Assembly: GCA_031363055.1 (NCBI GenBank)
Contig: JANLTP010000208.1
Location: 1-45,506, forward strand
Direction: 5' to 3'
Origin: JANLTP01 sp031363055
GTDB taxonomy: Bacteria; Pseudomonadota; Gammaproteobacteria; Burkholderiales; Burkholderiaceae_E
DNA length: 45,506 nucleotides
In this document: piece after piece, positions 1 to 8,747 of the stretch
Layout: the number at the start of each line of letters is the position of its first letter
How positions within the stretch are numbered: position 1 is the first letter of the stretch
The notes under the pieces: model-generated
Databases searched by the model: none
What the model was told of the DNA's origin: nothing
What the model saw: only the letters and a program-made list of their open reading frames with translations
Position numbers and translations under genes: made by a program

Positions 1-59
1 ACAACGTGTTTTCGAGCCTGTTGTCGATCCTTGGCATCGTCGGCGGCGACCGCGATTAA
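1..59 (+). CDS. 3' end of an unidentified rightward gene (partial)
   Basis: The frame beginning at base 3 reads 18 residues, NVFSSLLSILGIVGGDRD, and stops at TAA 57-59. The tail is hydrophobic and then acidic. A convincing terminator hairpin for this strand follows at 123-150, which supports a real gene ending here. Too little is present to name the product. Confidence 0.45.
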   Translation, partial: NVFSSLLSILGIVGGDRD

Positions 60-122
60 ATTGCCATTGAGCTTGGGATCGCGATCACATCTGCGATAAC
101 GATCAGATTTTCAGCTTGCCGA

Positions 123-150
123 GTCAGCATTCAAAAGATGCTGGCTTTTT
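123..150 (+). terminator. Rho-independent terminator
   Basis: Bases 123-130 and 138-145 form an 8-bp stem (one G-U pair) around a 7-nt loop. A run of five T follows at 146-150. It would end the rightward gene whose tail lies at 1-59. It abuts the stop codon of the leftward rlmD gene; on that strand no T-run follows the stem. Confidence 0.7.
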
Positions 151-1532
151 CATTTGGCCTTCAGATCAAACACCGCCATCGACTCGACATGCGACGTATG
201 CGGAAACATGTTGATCACACCGGCGCTGCTTAATTCGAAGGGTCCCTGGTGAACCAGGATGGCGGCATCGCGAGCGAGCGTAGCCGGATTGCAGGAAACG
301 TAGACAATCCGTCGGGGAAACCAGTCAGTCTGGATGATCGCCTTGACCAGTTCCGCCGCGCCTTCCCTGGGTGGATCGATCAGCAGCCGATCGAATGGGC
401 CCAGAGCCGCCCACTGCGGCGGCGTGATGGTGAACAAATTTCGGCTCGAAAATTGGCAGCGACGCTCCAGGCTATTGGCCAATGCATTAGCGCGCGCCCG
501 ATTCACGAGTTCGTTACTGCCTTCGATGCCGTGTACGTCGGCACCGAGTCTGGCGATGGGCAACGTAAAGTTACCGAGTCCGCAAAACAAATCGGCAATC
601 TGCTCGCCGCGCTGCGGCGCCAGCAAATCGATCGCACGTTTGACCAAAACCCGATTGATCAGGTGATTGACCTGGGTGAAATCGGTCGGCCGAAAAGGCA
701 TGCGAATGCCGAACTCGGGCAAGCTGTACGACAGCCGACTTTTTCTGGGTTCACGATCGGAGGGCTCGCTCTTACCTTCGCCCTCGCCTTCGACGTCGCA
801 TTCGCGCTCGAGCAACACGATGGTGTCGGGCCCTTTGGCCTGCAACCAGATTTCCAGATCATGCTCGCGCTCAAACGCGCGCAGCTTCTGAGAATCGGCC
901 CGACTCGGCGGACGCAACACCCTGAACACCAGCGCCAGCACGTGCTCGCCCTGGGCAATCTCGATCTGCGGCGTTTGATCCTTGATCGACAGCGACCCGA
1001 TGAGCTTGCGCATCGGCACCAGCAGATCCGACAGGTGTTCGGGCAGGACACGGCACTCGGTCATATCGGTCACATAACGCGAAGCGCGCTCGTGAAATCC
1101 GATCAACACCCCGCCCTTCTTCTCGACATTGCGCACCGATAACCGCGCCCGATAACGGTAGCGCCACCCGACACCGGCGATCGGTCGCAGCATGGTGTGC
1201 GCTTTCATGCCACCCAAGTGCTTGAGTTGATCCTCCAGCACCCGTTGCTTGATCGCCAGTTGCGAGCGCTCTTCAAGATGCTGCATCGAGCAGCCGCCGC
1301 ACACACCGAAGTTCGGACAGGGGGGTGCCACGCGCTGCGAACTGGCACGAATAACGGCGACCGTCTGCGCCACTTCATAGCTGGCCTTGCGGCGAACAAC
1401 CTGAGCACTGACGCGCTCACCCGGCAACGCACCACGCACAAAAATGACCTTGCCGTCGCGCCGCGCGATGCCATTGGCGTCGAGATCCAGCGATTCAATT
1501 TCGTACTCCAGCGGCGCATCAGAATTAACCAT
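150..1532 (-). CDS. rlmD: 23S rRNA (uracil-1939-C5)-methyltransferase RlmD
   Basis: RlmD (RumA) uses S-adenosylmethionine to methylate U1939 of 23S rRNA. Seen, counting from a GTG at 1538: an N-terminal TRAM-like region; [4Fe-4S] cysteines C74, C80, C83 and C162; a SAM-binding motif DLFCGLGNFTLP near 317-328; DPPREGA near 388; and the catalytic cysteine C416 in SCNPATLARD. Length about 460 aa, as usual for the family. I prefer the ATG at 1532; neither start has a clear ribosome-binding site. It lies 10 nt after the exonuclease gene, so the two are probably co-transcribed. A short Glu-Gly run (EGEGEG, near 250) interrupts the region before the methyltransferase domain; similar low-complexity inserts recur in this window. 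Confidence 0.93.
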   Translation of the reverse strand: MVNSDAPLEYEIESLDLDANGIARRDGKVIFVRGALPGERVSAQVVRRKASYEVAQTVAVIRASSQRVAPPCPNFGVCGGCSMQHLEERSQLAIKQRVLEDQLKHLGGMKAHTMLRPIAGVGWRYRYRARLSVRNVEKKGGVLIGFHERASRYVTDMTECRVLPEHLSDLLVPMRKLIGSLSIKDQTPQIEIAQGEHVLALVFRVLRPPSRADSQKLRAFEREHDLEIWLQAKGPDTIVLLERECDVEGEGEGKSEPSDREPRKSRLSYSLPEFGIRMPFRPTDFTQVNHLINRVLVKRAIDLLAPQRGEQIADLFCGLGNFTLPIARLGADVHGIEGSNELVNRARANALANSLERRCQFSSRNLFTITPPQWAALGPFDRLLIDPPREGAAELVKAIIQTDWFPRRIVYVSCNPATLARDAAILVHQGPFELSSAGVINMFPHTSHVESMAVFDLKAK

Positions 1533-1542
1533 GGACACGCTG

Positions 1543-2322
1543 TTACGAGGGCGTCCAGGCTGCCAGGTATTCCTGCCAATGGCTGCCGCTCTGTTGCAGG
1601 AGCATGCGGCGCAGCATCTGCTCTTCGCTGCTCGCCTGCTCGGCGGTCAATACGCCGCGCATGAGCTGAAACCGGTTGAACATCAAAAAGGTGTTGACCA
1701 CATCGGTTTCACAATAGGCACGAATTTCCTCGATGCGGCCGGCCTGGTAAGCCGGCCAGACCTGGCTGCCATCCATCCCCATTTTGCCGGGAAAGCCGCA
1801 GAGCTTGGCGAGCTCATCAAGCGGCGCGTTGGCGCGACCCGAGTACAGCGCCAATAAATCCATCAGATCAGTATGGCGGGTATGGTAGCGGCTGATGTAG
1901 TTATTCCATTTGAAGTCGCGATCGTCATCACCAAGATCCCAATAACGACCGGCGGTGACACCGTGGATCAACGCCCGATAATGCAATACCGGAAGATCGA
2001 AGCCACTGCCGTTCCAGGACACGATCTGCGGCGTGTAGCGATCGATGATCTTGAAAAAATCGTGAACCAGTTTTGACTCGTCATCTTGCGCCGTGCCCAG
2101 CGATCGGACCCGAACGCCGTCCTGATCGCGAAACAGACAGGAAATCGCGATGACTCGCTGGATATGATGCGGCAGGAACTCGCGCCCGGTCTGCTCGGCC
2201 CGACGCGCGAACGCCCATTGTGCGACCGCTGCATCATCGAGCGACGGATCGAGCGCATGCAACTGACGCAGCCCGACGACGTCAGGAATGGTTTCAATGT
2301 CGAAGCACAGGATGGGGGTCAT
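1543..2322 (-). CDS. predicted 3'-5' exonuclease, PolB-exonuclease-like (DEDDy)
   Basis: A 259-aa protein resembling the stand-alone exonuclease domain of family B DNA polymerases (PF10108-type). Exo I is FDIETIPD (D8, E10). Exo II is SWNGSGFDLPV, with D109. Exo III is YCETDVVNT, with Y203 and D207. These are the four acidic residues plus tyrosine expected of a metal-dependent DEDDy nuclease. The biological substrate of this family is not established. The gene sits between nlpD and rlmD, where Betaproteobacteria commonly have rpoS. The 72-bp gap to nlpD holds no other gene. Confidence 0.85.
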   Translation of the reverse strand: MTPILCFDIETIPDVVGLRQLHALDPSLDDAAVAQWAFARRAEQTGREFLPHHIQRVIAISCLFRDQDGVRVRSLGTAQDDESKLVHDFFKIIDRYTPQIVSWNGSGFDLPVLHYRALIHGVTAGRYWDLGDDDRDFKWNNYISRYHTRHTDLMDLLALYSGRANAPLDELAKLCGFPGKMGMDGSQVWPAYQAGRIEEIRAYCETDVVNTFLMFNRFQLMRGVLTAEQASSEEQMLRRMLLQQSGSHWQEYLAAWTPS

Positions 2323-2360
2323 TGGAGAGTGTCGCCAGGGCGATATCGCGCAGATTCGCT

Positions 2361-2387
2361 AAAAAACGCGCCGGTCTGTTTGGCGGC
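2361..2387 (-). terminator. possible weak terminator after nlpD
   Basis: A 4-bp GC stem (2370-2373 with 2384-2387) and a 10-nt loop are followed on the minus strand, after three bases, by six T (2366-2361). The stem is short, so this may be only partial or accidental. Confidence 0.25.
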
Positions 2388-2394
2388 CAAGAAG

Positions 2395-3327
2395 CTAGCG
2401 CTTGGGCAACAGCTTTTGCGGATCAACCGGCTTGCCCTGTTTGCGAACCTCGAAATGCAGCCCCACCCGATCGGAACCGGTATCGCCGACCTCGGCGATT
2501 TTTTGACCTCGCTTGACCGATTGCCCTTCCTTGGCCAGCAGGGTCTTGTTGTGCGCGTAGACCGTCACGGTCTCGGCGTCATGTTTGACGATCAGCAGAT
2601 TACCGTAGCCGCGCGGTCCCGGGCCGCTGAAGATCACCTTGCCATCGGCCGCCGCCGCCACCGGATCACCCAATTTACCGTCGACGATAATGCCGACCTG
2701 CTTGGGTTCAGCGAACGCCTGTACGACCTTGCCGCGCAGAGGCCAGGCGAGATCCAGAGCACCCGTTGGCACCGATTTTTCAGCTTCCGCAGGTTTGCCC
2801 GCGCCCGCTGTCGCTACGGGATTTGCTGGAATCGCCGGTACCGGCGCCAACGGGTCGAGCTTGGCCACAGGTGGCAGGGGCTCCAGTGCTTTCATTTCGG
2901 CCAGCGCGGTATCGCTGAACGGCCGTTTCAGCCCTTTGGGTCCGGTTCGCAGCGAACCCAAGCCACCTACCGCGCTACCGGTCGGACCGGTCGTGCCAGC
3001 AGCCCCGGCCGGGCCGGCAGGCGTCACAGGCTGTCCTTGTGTCGCGGCGCGCGCATCGAGCGGACGCGATTCAATGCCACTCGGGCGAACCGGTGCGGTT
3101 TGCACACCGCTGTTATCGGCGGGCGGCGGTATTGCAGGCAACGGAGTCGGCGTCAGATTGGGCTCACGCGGAGCGTCTGCGGGACGTACCGGGTCACCCG
3201 TGCGTTTGTCAATCGGCGCCGGTCCTCGCGAGCCTGCGCATGCGCTCAAAACCAACACAAGCGTCAACAAAACATACTTCGAATATGCAAAACCTGCATA
3301 CCGCGCCAACGAGGGAATCCGTTGCAA
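2395..3327 (-). CDS. nlpD: NlpD-like lipoprotein with degenerate M23 (LytM) domain
   Basis: A 310-aa predicted envelope lipoprotein. A hydrophobic segment ends in the lipobox LSAC (C30). A Pro/Ala/Gly-rich linker spans roughly 35-190, and a LytM/M23 fold covers 191-310, ending VDPQKLLPKR as in NlpD. The zinc-site His/Asp of active M23 enzymes is missing (VGIIVDG in place of HxGxD). As in E. coli NlpD, this suggests an activator of a cell-wall amidase rather than an enzyme. No LysM repeat is visible, although NlpD normally has one. The start is TTG at 3327, with GAGG 8 nt upstream. It follows pcm by 15 nt, giving the classic surE-pcm-nlpD order. Confidence 0.85.
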   Translation of the reverse strand: MQRIPSLARYAGFAYSKYVLLTLVLVLSACAGSRGPAPIDKRTGDPVRPADAPREPNLTPTPLPAIPPPADNSGVQTAPVRPSGIESRPLDARAATQGQPVTPAGPAGAAGTTGPTGSAVGGLGSLRTGPKGLKRPFSDTALAEMKALEPLPPVAKLDPLAPVPAIPANPVATAGAGKPAEAEKSVPTGALDLAWPLRGKVVQAFAEPKQVGIIVDGKLGDPVAAAADGKVIFSGPGPRGYGNLLIVKHDAETVTVYAHNKTLLAKEGQSVKRGQKIAEVGDTGSDRVGLHFEVRKQGKPVDPQKLLPKR

Positions 3328-3342
3328 TTTATGAACCTCGTA

Positions 3343-4059
3343 TCAAATAATGCCGGCTCGCATCGGCACAAAGTGCACCGAATCGAGCACGCTCAACCGC
3401 CACTCGGCGGGCAATGCTCGCTCAACAAAGTGCAGACTTTGCTGACCATTAGGCGATTGTATAGGCGCGATCAATCGACCACCTAACGCCGTCTGCAGCA
3501 ACAAAGCGTCGGGGATGCTGGCGCCGGCTGCAGCGACCACGATCGCCTGAAAAGGCGCGGCTTCGGGCGAACCCAGATGTCCGTCGCCCAGCACCAGGCG
3601 CAGATTGGGCTGACGCAAATGACGCAGATTGACGCGCGCCAACTCGTGCAGCAATCGAATGCGTTCAATCGAAATGACCTCGCCGAACACTTGTGCCAAC
3701 ACCGCCGCCTGATAACCGCAACCCGTGCCGACCTCAAGGACGCGGGCACTGCGCCGCTGCGCCGGTGTGTACACCTCGGCGACCAGTTCAATCATGCGAG
3801 CAACGGTAAAGGGTCTCGAAATCGTCTGGCCCTCACCAATCGGCAGCGACATGTCTTCATAAGCGCGACTGGCCAGACCCGGCTCGACAAATCGATGTCG
3901 ATCGACGATCGTCATGGCGCTCAGAACCTGTGCATCACGAATGCCACTGTCGCGCAGGCCCTCGATCATGGCGACCCGCGCCCGATCCGAAGTCAGTCCA
4001 GTGCCGCGCGGGCGTATCGATTGGGTCGGCACAGGCCGCACCCTCACTGGCTGAGCCAT
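3343..4059 (-). CDS. pcm: protein-L-isoaspartate O-methyltransferase
   Basis: Pcm transfers a methyl group from SAM to L-isoaspartyl residues, starting repair of aged proteins. Seen: the family signature GEGQTISRP near 77, followed by the SAM-binding glycine motif VLEVGTGCGYQAAVLA. Length 238 aa, slightly longer than E. coli Pcm (208) because of an Arg/Pro-rich N-terminus. The ATG at 4059 overlaps the end of surE by 16 nt, so the genes are translationally linked. Confidence 0.93.
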   Translation of the reverse strand: MAQPVRVRPVPTQSIRPRGTGLTSDRARVAMIEGLRDSGIRDAQVLSAMTIVDRHRFVEPGLASRAYEDMSLPIGEGQTISRPFTVARMIELVAEVYTPAQRRSARVLEVGTGCGYQAAVLAQVFGEVISIERIRLLHELARVNLRHLRQPNLRLVLGDGHLGSPEAAPFQAIVVAAAGASIPDALLLQTALGGRLIAPIQSPNGQQSLHFVERALPAEWRLSVLDSVHFVPMRAGII

Positions 4060-4787
4060 TGCTCCACAATCGCCAATTCGTGTGCAGAAGTCAGGTCAAT
4101 ATCGAGCGGGGTAACCGACACCTGCCCTTGATCGACTGCATAAAAATCCGTGCCCGGGCCGGCATCCTTGATGGAGCCGGCAGGACCAATCCAATAGACT
4201 GTTTCGCCGCGCGGATTCACCGACTTCAGGGTTTGTTCGGCCTGGTGGCGGCGACCCAGTTTGGTGACGATCGGCCGCTTCAGGTCCGCAAATGCGCGAT
4301 TCGGAATGTTGACATTGAGCAACATGGTCTGCTTGAGCAGCCTGGGCGCTAATTGTTGCACCAGGTGTGCGGCCATTTGCGCGGCGGCGTCGAGATGCTC
4401 GTAGCCGCGCTTGGCCAATGAAAATGCGATTGCTGGAATACCGAGCAGGAATCCTTCGGTGGCCGCTGCCACCGTACCCGAATAGATCGTGTCTTCACCA
4501 AGATTGGCGCCGTCATTGATGCCCGCGACGACCAGGTCCGGGCGATAGCCCAATAATCCGGTGATCGCCAGATGAACACAGTCGGTCGGGGTGCCGTTGA
4601 TGTAGCGAAAACCGTTGGCCGCCGTCCTGACCAGCATCGGACGATCGAGGGTCAGCGAGTTTGACGCGCCGCTGCGGTCGCGCTCAGGAGCGATGACCTG
4701 GACTTGCGAAAACTGTTGGAGTTCATGAGCCAAGGCCGCGATGCCGGGTGCCGAATAACCATCATCGTTACTGATCAATATACGCAT
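4044..4787 (-). CDS. surE: 5'/3'-nucleotidase SurE
   Basis: SurE is a metal-dependent nucleoside monophosphate phosphatase linked to survival in stationary phase. Seen: the N-terminal metal motif ISNDDGYSAPGI (D8, D9), DRSGASNSLT near 41, GTPTDCVHLA near 86, and AGINDGANLGED near 108. Length 247 aa is normal. First gene of the surE-pcm-nlpD series, beginning 37 nt after the CBS gene. Confidence 0.95.
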   Translation of the reverse strand: MRILISNDDGYSAPGIAALAHELQQFSQVQVIAPERDRSGASNSLTLDRPMLVRTAANGFRYINGTPTDCVHLAITGLLGYRPDLVVAGINDGANLGEDTIYSGTVAAATEGFLLGIPAIAFSLAKRGYEHLDAAAQMAAHLVQQLAPRLLKQTMLLNVNIPNRAFADLKRPIVTKLGRRHQAEQTLKSVNPRGETVYWIGPAGSIKDAGPGTDFYAVDQGQVSVTPLDIDLTSAHELAIVEQWLSQ

Positions 4788-4824
4788 ATGGCGGTCATTT
4801 TAGCCGCATTGCGCCCAACAAAGC

Positions 4825-5289
4825 CTAGCCTTCCGCAGGCCAATCGCGGATATAGGCTTTGAGCATTCGATTCTCGAAGCTCTGTGCCTCGAGCACGGCT
4901 CGAGCGACATCGTGAAATGACAGCACGCCAAGAAGAACCTGGTCGTCCATGACTGGAAAATATCGTTGCCGGGTATCGAGCATGATGCGGCGCAATTCAT
5001 TGACGTCCATACTCGACGAGACGATGATCGGTTCGCTATTCATGACTTGGGCAATGTTGATTTCAGCCACCGGCGGCGTCGGGCCGGTGCGGTGCTCCTG
5101 CTGGCGCTTGGCCAGCACGCGGATAACCTCACGAAAGGTAATGATTCCGGCCAGCTTGCCGCGATCCATGACGACCAGGGAACCAATGTCGAGATCGGCC
5201 ATCGTGACCACACACTCGGACAACATGGCTTGCGGCGACACCGTGAATAGCGTGCTGCCCTTGACCTTGAGAATTTCACTGACTTGCAT
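4825..5289 (-). CDS. CBS-domain pair protein
   Basis: A 154-aa soluble protein made of two CBS motifs (about 1-65 and 80-140) and nothing else. Repeated CBS features include DIGSLVVMDRGKLAGIITFRE and, in the second copy, RYFPVMDDQVLLGVLSFHD. CBS pairs usually bind adenine nucleotides or SAM and act as sensors; the partner cannot be told from sequence. The start is well defined: GGGAGG lies 5 nt before ATG 5289. It sits between chpA and surE in the same direction. Confidence 0.85.
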   Translation of the reverse strand: MQVSEILKVKGSTLFTVSPQAMLSECVVTMADLDIGSLVVMDRGKLAGIITFREVIRVLAKRQQEHRTGPTPPVAEINIAQVMNSEPIIVSSSMDVNELRRIMLDTRQRYFPVMDDQVLLGVLSFHDVARAVLEAQSFENRMLKAYIRDWPAEG

Positions 5290-5324
5290 GTTCGCCTCCC
5301 TGACTCAACATCCAATTATCTCGA

Positions 5325-8300
5325 TCAGCCGTCATTCGCTGGCGCCAAACAGCGCTGGATTTCCGACGCCACGGCATCTTCGGTGTAGGGTTTGGTCATG
5401 AACACCGTCACCCCGGCCTGCAACGCCCGCGTCCTGTGCTTCTGAGAAAACCGCGAAGTAATCATGATAATCGGTATCTCGGCGAATTGAGCATCGGCAC
5501 GCATGGCTTTGGCGAACTCGATGCCATTCATGCGGGGCATTTCAAGATCGGCAATGACCACGGCCGGTCGGTATCGTCGGACCCGATCGAGCGCCTGTAC
5601 GCCGTCGGCGGCCGTGATCACGCGCAAGCCAAGGTCGTTCAGAAAGAGCTCCATCGAGCGCCGTACCGACACCGAATCATCGACCACCAGGCAGATCGGT
5701 AACGAGATGTCCTCGAATGACAGCTCGGTCAAGGCGCTGCCGCTGGCCTCGCCCGGCGCGGCCAAGAGCGCCGGTAGATCCAGCACCGGTGCCACCGAGC
5801 CGTCGCCCAGCACGGCCAGACCAGTCACTCCTGCGCCCGTTGCCAACCAATCAGGCATCGGTCGAACCAAGATATTGCGCGCCTGAATCAAGGGCGGCGA
5901 GACAATACCGACGCGACGTCCGTCGGCGAGACGCACGACCAGCACCATCGAATCGCTGGCATCTGCGGCAAACACGTTACGCGGTAAGCCCAGCAAGTCA
6001 CTCAGTACGACGACGTCGACCGGCCCCTGCACAGTCAATGCAATCGGCTGCGCTTGATCGTTGCTGGCCAGACTTCTGGCTGCCAGTATCTCGTCGATAT
6101 CATGGGCGATCAGCGCCAGGCAATAGCGCGCGTCTTGAATCACCATCACCGGTTGGCTGGCCGCCTTGGCCGCAATGGATATTCGAAAACAAGCACCGGT
6201 ACCCGGCGAATTCTGCACATCAATCTGGCCATGCAACTTCTTGACGGCCTGATGGACGACGTCCAGGCCAATACCACGCCCCGACAGTTGCGTCACCGAT
6301 TGCCGCGTCGAAAACCCCGGCCTGAATATCAGTCGCATCAATTGTGCTTCGTCGATCGGATTGAGCACCGGATCGAATTCGGCGCCCGGTGCGAAACACC
6401 CCAACGACTCGGCGCGTGATCGAACCGATAGCAGATCAATGCCAGCGCCGTCGTCGATACATTCGATGTGTATGGCCTCAGGCGCTCGGGAGAATCGCAG
6501 CACGATCTTGCCATTGGCCGATTTGCCATTGGCGATGCGTGTGGCCGCCGGCTCGATGCCGTGATCGACCGCATTACGCAACAACTGCGTCAGTGAATCG
6601 ACCAACGACTGCAACATTTCGCCATCGATTTCCGTGTGGGCGCCCGCTACCTGCAACTCGACGACGCGGCCGGCCATTCGAGCCGCTTGCCGAACCGCCC
6701 GATTCAAGCGCGGAACCATGCTGTGTACGGCAACCAGTCGGGTACTATGCACGAGGCCACGCAGGTCGACTTGCAAACGCTCGACCTGATCGCTGAGCTC
6801 GTTGAGTTCGAGCACATGATGATCGAAGTTGCGATCGATGATCCGATGGTCGGCGCCTGCTTCCACAATGCGCCGAGACAGGGTGTGCAGGTCGTTGTAC
6901 TCGTCCAATTCGAGCGGGTCGAACTCGTCGGTGCCGGAGCGCCCGGTCAGTGCGACTCCGCGCACATCGACGAGGCGCTCGAGTTCGCCCGATAACGTCT
7001 GCAATCCCTCGTTGGCGCTACGCAAGGAGTGCCGGGTACTGTCGATCTGACCGATATGCTCCTGCATCTGAGCCAGTTTGATCGAGGCTTCGGTGATCGC
7101 CTCGAGCATACGCTCCATCAGCGTGGCCGGAATTTGCAGGATCTGCGGCCCGGATTCGGCGGCGGCTGAGGAATCAGCGATGTCCGCAAGAGCATCGGTC
7201 GGCGCTGTGAGTGCGGTCTGCGGACAAACGGCTTCCAGATGCTCTTGTTCATCAGCTTGCCCGGCTTCAGGTCGTGCTGCTTCGGTTGCAACCGATTCGA
7301 GCGGTTCGCCCGCTTGGGCTAGTCGATTGATCCACTCGACCAGCGCTTCATGCAACTGGCCGATGTCGGTGGGCGTCGCGGCGATGCCCAGCAAGGCTTC
7401 GTTGAGTTCAGATAGCGAGTCGGCGGCACGCGCGAGCAGATCAAGCAAGCCAGGCGGAGAGACTCGCCCGGACGCCTGTACCAGTTGCAGAAGATCCTCA
7501 AGCTGATGCGTCAACGTTGCAATACCGCGAACACCCACCGTATTGGCGGCACCTTTTAACGTGTGCGCAATACGCTGGGCATCGGCCAGTTTTTCAATCT
7601 TGCCGGCTCGAACTTCGTCAATACATTGTGCAAACGCTTCGCACAGTTTCGGCATTTCGCGCTTGAGCTGCGCGACCACCGCAGTATCAGCATCCAGCGG
7701 TACGGCAATCGACAGGTCTTCGCGGCTGGCCTGCAGTAGGCGCGGCAAAATCTGCCGGGAGGCCACCACCTGGATTTGCACCAGGCTCGGCATTAATGCC
7801 TGGGCAGCATCGCCCAGCCAGAACCTCACCGACGTCACCAGATCGTCGGCGCTGATTCGATCCGGTCGCGTAAAGTAGGCTCGCAAGGACATCGGCAATT
7901 CAACCAGGCCGCGATGCAACCGATCGGCCAGTTGTTCACCGTGTGACACCTGCGCGCGGATCGCAACGGCGGTTTGCAGCAAGGCCTCTTGCAGCGCAAT
8001 CAGCCCAACAAATTCAAGCGCGTTACCCATATGTTCGAGTTCGGCCGCATAGTCCTCCAGAAACGCTGGCGAGCGGCTGGTATCGGCAGCGAGCGCATCG
8101 CGCGCTGGTTCGGCCAACAATACCGAAATCACCCGCTCTTCGAAGGCGGCGGACGCCTGCGCCAACAGCTCAAGCTCATCGACTGCCAACTCGAGGTCGG
8201 CCGACGCCGGTTGCGCATCGGGCGTTACCGGGCGCTGACGTTCGCCGATCGGCTTCGTCCCGTCCTGCGCCTTGTCGTGCGTTCTGTCCTGCGCCTGGTC

Positions 8301-8747
8301 CTGCGGGCGGTCCTGTGCCTCGTCCTGCGACGAGTTCCAGGCTCGGATGGCCTGGGCATCGCGTTGCAGACGCTCAACAATCATTTCGGTGAACTCGGGC
8401 GGCAACGGGTTCAGCTTCGGCCAAAGTCCCAACTGGTCGACCAGCGATCGCACCCGCCGCACCGGTAGTTGCCCGGCGCAAAAGGACAGCAGGTCGTTTA
8501 CCCACACTTCGATCAGTTCACGGCCCGGATCGAGTTGGATCGACAAGGTACGACGCCGCAAGAATGGCACCACAATCGCACTCAGATAACCGATGCTGCG
8601 CAAATCATGATCGCGCGCCGTCGCCGCGCAACGATCAATGGCATCGGCCAGGCCGGCGCTGACGTCCTGGCCAGGTACCGCACGCAGCAACGGCTCGAGA
8701 ACGCCCATGGCCGCTTCTTGCAGCGCATCGGCAGACAGCACAGTCAA
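5325..8747 (-). CDS. chpA: ChpA/PilL-like hybrid chemotaxis histidine kinase
   Basis: A 1140-aa CheA-type kinase of a Pil-Chp (type IV pilus or twitching) chemosensory system. In order: an N-terminal helical region (1-135); a hydrophilic 4-residue-repeat linker (141-164); a degenerate Hpt-like segment lacking the histidine (about 190-290); a true Hpt with phospho-acceptor H395 in AHTLKGAANTVG; a dimerisation region (540-680); an HATPase with N725, DDGAGI (765-770) and SGRGIGLDVV; a CheW-like domain (865-1000); and a C-terminal receiver with D1023/D1024, D1067 and K1119. The Pseudomonas protein is about twice as long with many Hpt domains; this one has one intact Hpt. The TTG start overlaps the preceding gene's stop (TTGA), with GAGGA 6 nt upstream. 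A GTG two codons later is an alternative. Confidence 0.9.
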   Translation of the reverse strand: MTVLSADALQEAAMGVLEPLLRAVPGQDVSAGLADAIDRCAATARDHDLRSIGYLSAIVVPFLRRRTLSIQLDPGRELIEVWVNDLLSFCAGQLPVRRVRSLVDQLGLWPKLNPLPPEFTEMIVERLQRDAQAIRAWNSSQDEAQDRPQDQAQDRTHDKAQDGTKPIGERQRPVTPDAQPASADLELAVDELELLAQASAAFEERVISVLLAEPARDALAADTSRSPAFLEDYAAELEHMGNALEFVGLIALQEALLQTAVAIRAQVSHGEQLADRLHRGLVELPMSLRAYFTRPDRISADDLVTSVRFWLGDAAQALMPSLVQIQVVASRQILPRLLQASREDLSIAVPLDADTAVVAQLKREMPKLCEAFAQCIDEVRAGKIEKLADAQRIAHTLKGAANTVGVRGIATLTHQLEDLLQLVQASGRVSPPGLLDLLARAADSLSELNEALLGIAATPTDIGQLHEALVEWINRLAQAGEPLESVATEAARPEAGQADEQEHLEAVCPQTALTAPTDALADIADSSAAAESGPQILQIPATLMERMLEAITEASIKLAQMQEHIGQIDSTRHSLRSANEGLQTLSGELERLVDVRGVALTGRSGTDEFDPLELDEYNDLHTLSRRIVEAGADHRIIDRNFDHHVLELNELSDQVERLQVDLRGLVHSTRLVAVHSMVPRLNRAVRQAARMAGRVVELQVAGAHTEIDGEMLQSLVDSLTQLLRNAVDHGIEPAATRIANGKSANGKIVLRFSRAPEAIHIECIDDGAGIDLLSVRSRAESLGCFAPGAEFDPVLNPIDEAQLMRLIFRPGFSTRQSVTQLSGRGIGLDVVHQAVKKLHGQIDVQNSPGTGACFRISIAAKAASQPVMVIQDARYCLALIAHDIDEILAARSLASNDQAQPIALTVQGPVDVVVLSDLLGLPRNVFAADASDSMVLVVRLADGRRVGIVSPPLIQARNILVRPMPDWLATGAGVTGLAVLGDGSVAPVLDLPALLAAPGEASGSALTELSFEDISLPICLVVDDSVSVRRSMELFLNDLGLRVITAADGVQALDRVRRYRPAVVIADLEMPRMNGIEFAKAMRADAQFAEIPIIMITSRFSQKHRTRALQAGVTVFMTKPYTEDAVASEIQRCLAPANDG
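8256..8327 (-). repeat. 12-nt degenerate tandem repeat in chpA
   Basis: Six consecutive 12-nt units encode tetrapeptides of the form QDxx (QDEA, QDRP, QDQA, then QDRT, HDKA and QDGT) at ChpA residues 141-164. On the plus strand the units resemble CCTGCGCCTGGT. The tract lies in a linker between two helical domains and keeps the frame. Confidence 0.85.

Noticed and set aside
2395..3327. Active M23 endopeptidase
   Set aside because: The HxxxD metal ligands are absent, so an activator role like NlpD is more likely.
2086..3486. A 466-codon rightward open frame antisense to nlpD and the exonuclease gene
   Set aside because: It is basic and Arg/Gln-rich with no motif, and overlaps three well-supported leftward genes. 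It results from high GC codon use.
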